Virus record (IMG/VR): IMGVR_UViG_3300046538_000294
Span: 1-49,696 of that record
DNA from: a virus
DNA length: 49,696 bases
Direction: 5' to 3' (one strand)
The notes beneath the pieces were generated by a model that did no database searches, had not been told where the DNA came from, and worked only from the letters and a program-made list of their open reading frames with translations. Positions 47,689 through 49,696 of the stretch are shown here, in pieces. Made by a program: the position numbers and the translations under genes. The first letter of the stretch is position 1, and each line of letters starts with the position of its first letter.

Positions 47689-47843
47689 ATCGGCCTCCAT
47701 AGTAGTTTTTCGAAATTTCCATATTTGCAATAACTGAAATAGTTCTATATGGGTCCGGCGCCCATGAATGTTATCGCCGGTGCAACTCTAACCTACTTTA
47801 ATCCACCACATGCCTGCCGGAGTATGACGGGCGAGGAACTCTT

Positions 47844-48350
47844 ATGTCTGCAACTCAACGCTTTCACCAAGTCGCCAACGACTCGCTGGTCCAGATCAGC
47901 GACCACCTCTGGCCAGGCGCCAAGCTGTGCCTGGTCGTATACGCGGAAGGCAAGCCGGACCTCGACATCGTGCTGAAGGACAATGGGATCAGCCTGGATG
48001 AGGTCGTCAGCACTCTCCGGCGCACGGGCCTGGGTCTCGACGGCGACAACGCTTACAAGCGCGACCTATGCGACTGCATATCCGGGGCGATTGCACTTGG
48101 ATACCAAGGCAACAGCCGGCCTCCGTCCGATCATGGGGCGAAGCGCTTCTGGAATCTTGGGCGAGCCGAAGGTGTTATGCGTGAAGAGTTGACCGCCGCG
48201 CTCAAGCTGAACCTGGAAAATCTGCGGGCATGCCAGGCCACCATTCACCTGTGCGGCGGTTTCGACCCGGCCTACGTAGATGATGCCCAAGCTGCGATGC
48301 AGGTAGCCGACGCAGTTCTATCCAAATACCCACCACTCAACCTCGCATAG
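47844..48350 (+). CDS. Hypothetical early protein before excisionase
   Basis: A 168-residue protein starting MSATQRFHQVANDSLVQISD. GAGG lies 7 nt before the ATG. The first half is mixed alpha/beta (KLCLVVYAEGKPDLDIVLKD), and the second half is helical. It is read in the same direction as xis and int and ends 19 nt before xis. Family not recognised. Confidence 0.7.
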   Translation: MSATQRFHQVANDSLVQISDHLWPGAKLCLVVYAEGKPDLDIVLKDNGISLDEVVSTLRRTGLGLDGDNAYKRDLCDCISGAIALGYQGNSRPPSDHGAKRFWNLGRAEGVMREELTAALKLNLENLRACQATIHLCGGFDPAYVDDAQAAMQVADAVLSKYPPLNLA

Positions 48351-48369
48351 ACCCCGGAGGGAGAAAGCC

Positions 48370-48612
48370 ATGACCAAGCTGACACTTGAAGAGTGGGCAA
48401 CGGACCAGTTCAAGTCGCCGCCCAACCTCAACACACTCCGGACCTGGGCTCGCGAAGGCCGAATATCACCAACGCCCGTCAAGCACGGCAAGCGGTACTA
48501 CGTTGAGTCTGACGCCTGCTACCGTGAACCTGAGAAACAGAAAAAAATCCCACTGGGCTCAAGCCTGATTAGCCGAATAGAGAGCGCTCGACATGGTGCC
48601 AAGGCCGCGTAA
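48370..48612 (+). CDS. xis: Excisionase (Xis-like)
   Basis: An 80-residue basic protein with a winged-helix of the phage excisionase type: LTLEEWATDQFKSPPNLNTL, RTWAREGRISPTPVKHGKRY. It would bend DNA at attR/attL and turn the integrase reaction towards excision. GGAGG lies about 10 nt before the ATG. It overlaps the integrase start by 20 nt, as in lambda and many relatives. Confidence 0.87.
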   Translation: MTKLTLEEWATDQFKSPPNLNTLRTWAREGRISPTPVKHGKRYYVESDACYREPEKQKKIPLGSSLISRIESARHGAKAA

Positions 48613-49696
48613 TACAGGATCCAAAGATCTTCCACCAAACCTGTACCGCAAAACCGACAACCGCAATGGCATCACCTACTACACCTATCGCGACCCCGTG
48701 AGCGGGCGGGTATTCGGTCTTGGCAAAGACAAAGATGCGGCGATCCGCGAGGCCGTTGCCGCCAACCATGCAGAGTTTCTCAAGCCATCCCTAGCATCTC
48801 GCCTCGCTGAGCCTGTGGTGGAGAGCGGCAAGACCTTCTCAGAATGGCTGGTTCTGTACAAAGTCGAGTACGCGGAAAAGGAGTTGTCGATACACACCAC
48901 ACGCAACTTCAAAAGCCGCATCGCTCGCCTGGAAGCGGAGTTCGGACCCAAGCCCGTCCGGGATATAAGAACGATGGATGTCGCTGCGTTTTTGACTGGC
49001 TTGGCCAAGCAGGGGAAGGCGTCCATGTCGAAAGCTTTACGCTCGCTCTTGCGCGATGTTTTTGCCGAGGCGATAGCTGCCGGTTTATGCGACACCAACC
49101 CGGTGGATGCAACCAAAGCTGCTCGTGCAAAAGTTACCCGTGAGCGGCTCAGCCTGGAGTTGTGGAAAGCGATTTATGAGACGACCGACCGGCCGTGGCT
49201 GAAGCGCGCGATGGAATTAGCCCTGCTAACGGGGCAGCGGCGCGACGACGTTCGATCCATGCTCTTCAAACACGAACAGGATGGCTTTCTCCATATCGTG
49301 CAATCCAAGACTGGTGCCCGCCTCCGGATAAGCTCAACCCTTCGACTGGAGGCGATTGATCTGGATCTTGCGACGGTGATCAAACGCTGCAGGGATAGAG
49401 TTGTGTCGCAGCACCTGGTCCACCACTCAACAACGGTTCCCCGGGTGAAGCCGGGATCACCGATCAAACTCGACACTTTCACCAGAGTGTTTGCCAAAGT
49501 CAGAGACAAGGCCGCCGCCGCTTACGGAATACCCCTGAGCGCCCATCCGCCAAGCTTTCACGAAATGCGCTCGTTGTCCGCCCGCCTGCATGCCGCCGAA
49601 GGTCGCGATCCGCAAAAGCTTCTTGGTCACAAGAGCGCGGCAATGACAGATGTTTATCGCGACAGCCGGGGAACAGAATGGATCGACGTTGCGTAA
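48593..49696 (+). CDS. int: Phage integrase (tyrosine recombinase)
   Basis: A 367-residue lambda-type integrase. An N-terminal arm-binding domain (NGITYYTYRDPVSGRVFGLG) is followed by a core-binding domain (about residues 80-170) and the catalytic domain. Catalytic residues seen: Arg in LLTGQRRDDVRSM, Lys in VQSKTGARL, HEMR (HxxR), the His in LLGHKSAAM and Tyr in TDVYRDSRG. It marks the right end of the prophage; the att site should lie just beyond 49696. Overlap with xis suggests joint translation. Confidence 0.94.
   Translation: MVPRPRNTGSKDLPPNLYRKTDNRNGITYYTYRDPVSGRVFGLGKDKDAAIREAVAANHAEFLKPSLASRLAEPVVESGKTFSEWLVLYKVEYAEKELSIHTTRNFKSRIARLEAEFGPKPVRDIRTMDVAAFLTGLAKQGKASMSKALRSLLRDVFAEAIAAGLCDTNPVDATKAARAKVTRERLSLELWKAIYETTDRPWLKRAMELALLTGQRRDDVRSMLFKHEQDGFLHIVQSKTGARLRISSTLRLEAIDLDLATVIKRCRDRVVSQHLVHHSTTVPRVKPGSPIKLDTFTRVFAKVRDKAAAAYGIPLSAHPPSFHEMRSLSARLHAAEGRDPQKLLGHKSAAMTDVYRDSRGTEWIDVA

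Noticed and set aside
1-49696. CRISPR arrays, tRNA genes, rRNA genes, insertion sequences
   Set aside because: No regular spaced repeats, cloverleaf-type sequences or transposase genes were noticed while reading both strands.
48350-49696. att core next to the integrase
   Set aside because: Both window edges stop at gene boundaries, and no direct repeat between the two ends could be recognised, so no att site is claimed.

Overview
This window is almost entirely one temperate phage genome (a prophage) of the lambdoid siphovirus type, in a Pseudomonas host. The GC-rich coding style, a DUF1654-type protein (a family I know only from Pseudomonas) and the overall gene order point to Pseudomonas; the species cannot be read from the sequence. 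No tRNA, rRNA, CRISPR array or insertion sequence was seen, and no att core could be identified. The right edge stops exactly at the end of the integrase gene.

Layout. 1-1652: three plus-strand genes, including an SRAP/YedK-type abasic-site protein; these are either the phage edge or flanking host DNA. 1646-26198: a minus-strand late operon, read right to left: holin-like genes, terminase (Nu1/A type), gpW-like connector, lambda-family portal, S49 prohead protease, gpD-like decoration protein, gpE-like capsid, connector and tail terminator, tail tube, the G/GT chaperone pair with a canonical -1 slippery heptamer, tape measure, an unusual non-lambda tail-tip/fibre module, then endolysin and nested Rz/Rz1 spanins. 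Several intrinsic terminators lie inside this operon, which fits antitermination. 26316-26946: an isolated plus-strand two-gene cassette with a strong promoter and a perfect 17-bp dyad between its -35 and -10. 26950-34426: a minus-strand early operon (Cro, antirepressor, O/P-type replication genes with iteron-like repeats, DUF1364 and VRR-NUC nucleases, a second tyrosine recombinase, zinc-binding small proteins and a candidate late regulator).

Control region 34427-36790: Cro and a CI/LexA-type repressor are divergent. Six 13-bp dyads of the form GWACYNNNRGTWC form two clusters, three between cro and cI (OR-like) and three at 36678-36786 (OL-like). A membrane protein gene directly behind cI sits where lambda carries rex. 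DUF1654 has a LexA-box-like site upstream.

36790-48350: the plus-strand early (left-type) operon has a long leader with a boxA-like motif, many small genes, two copies of a hairpin leader with an identical 10-nt loop and covarying stems, a structured noncoding stretch of about 390 nt ending in a terminator, a sliding-clamp-like protein and a PAPS-reductase-like enzyme. It is interrupted by minus-strand accessory genes (morons), including an EVE-like/HNH endonuclease followed by a SLATT-type membrane protein, a plausible two-gene defence unit. 48370-49696: excisionase and integrase.

The most interesting candidates are the two RNA signals (37032-37383 and 38930-39316), the EVE-HNH/SLATT pair, the spacer-dyad cassette and the six-operator switch. 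Family names come from recognition of protein motifs by eye; no database search was run.
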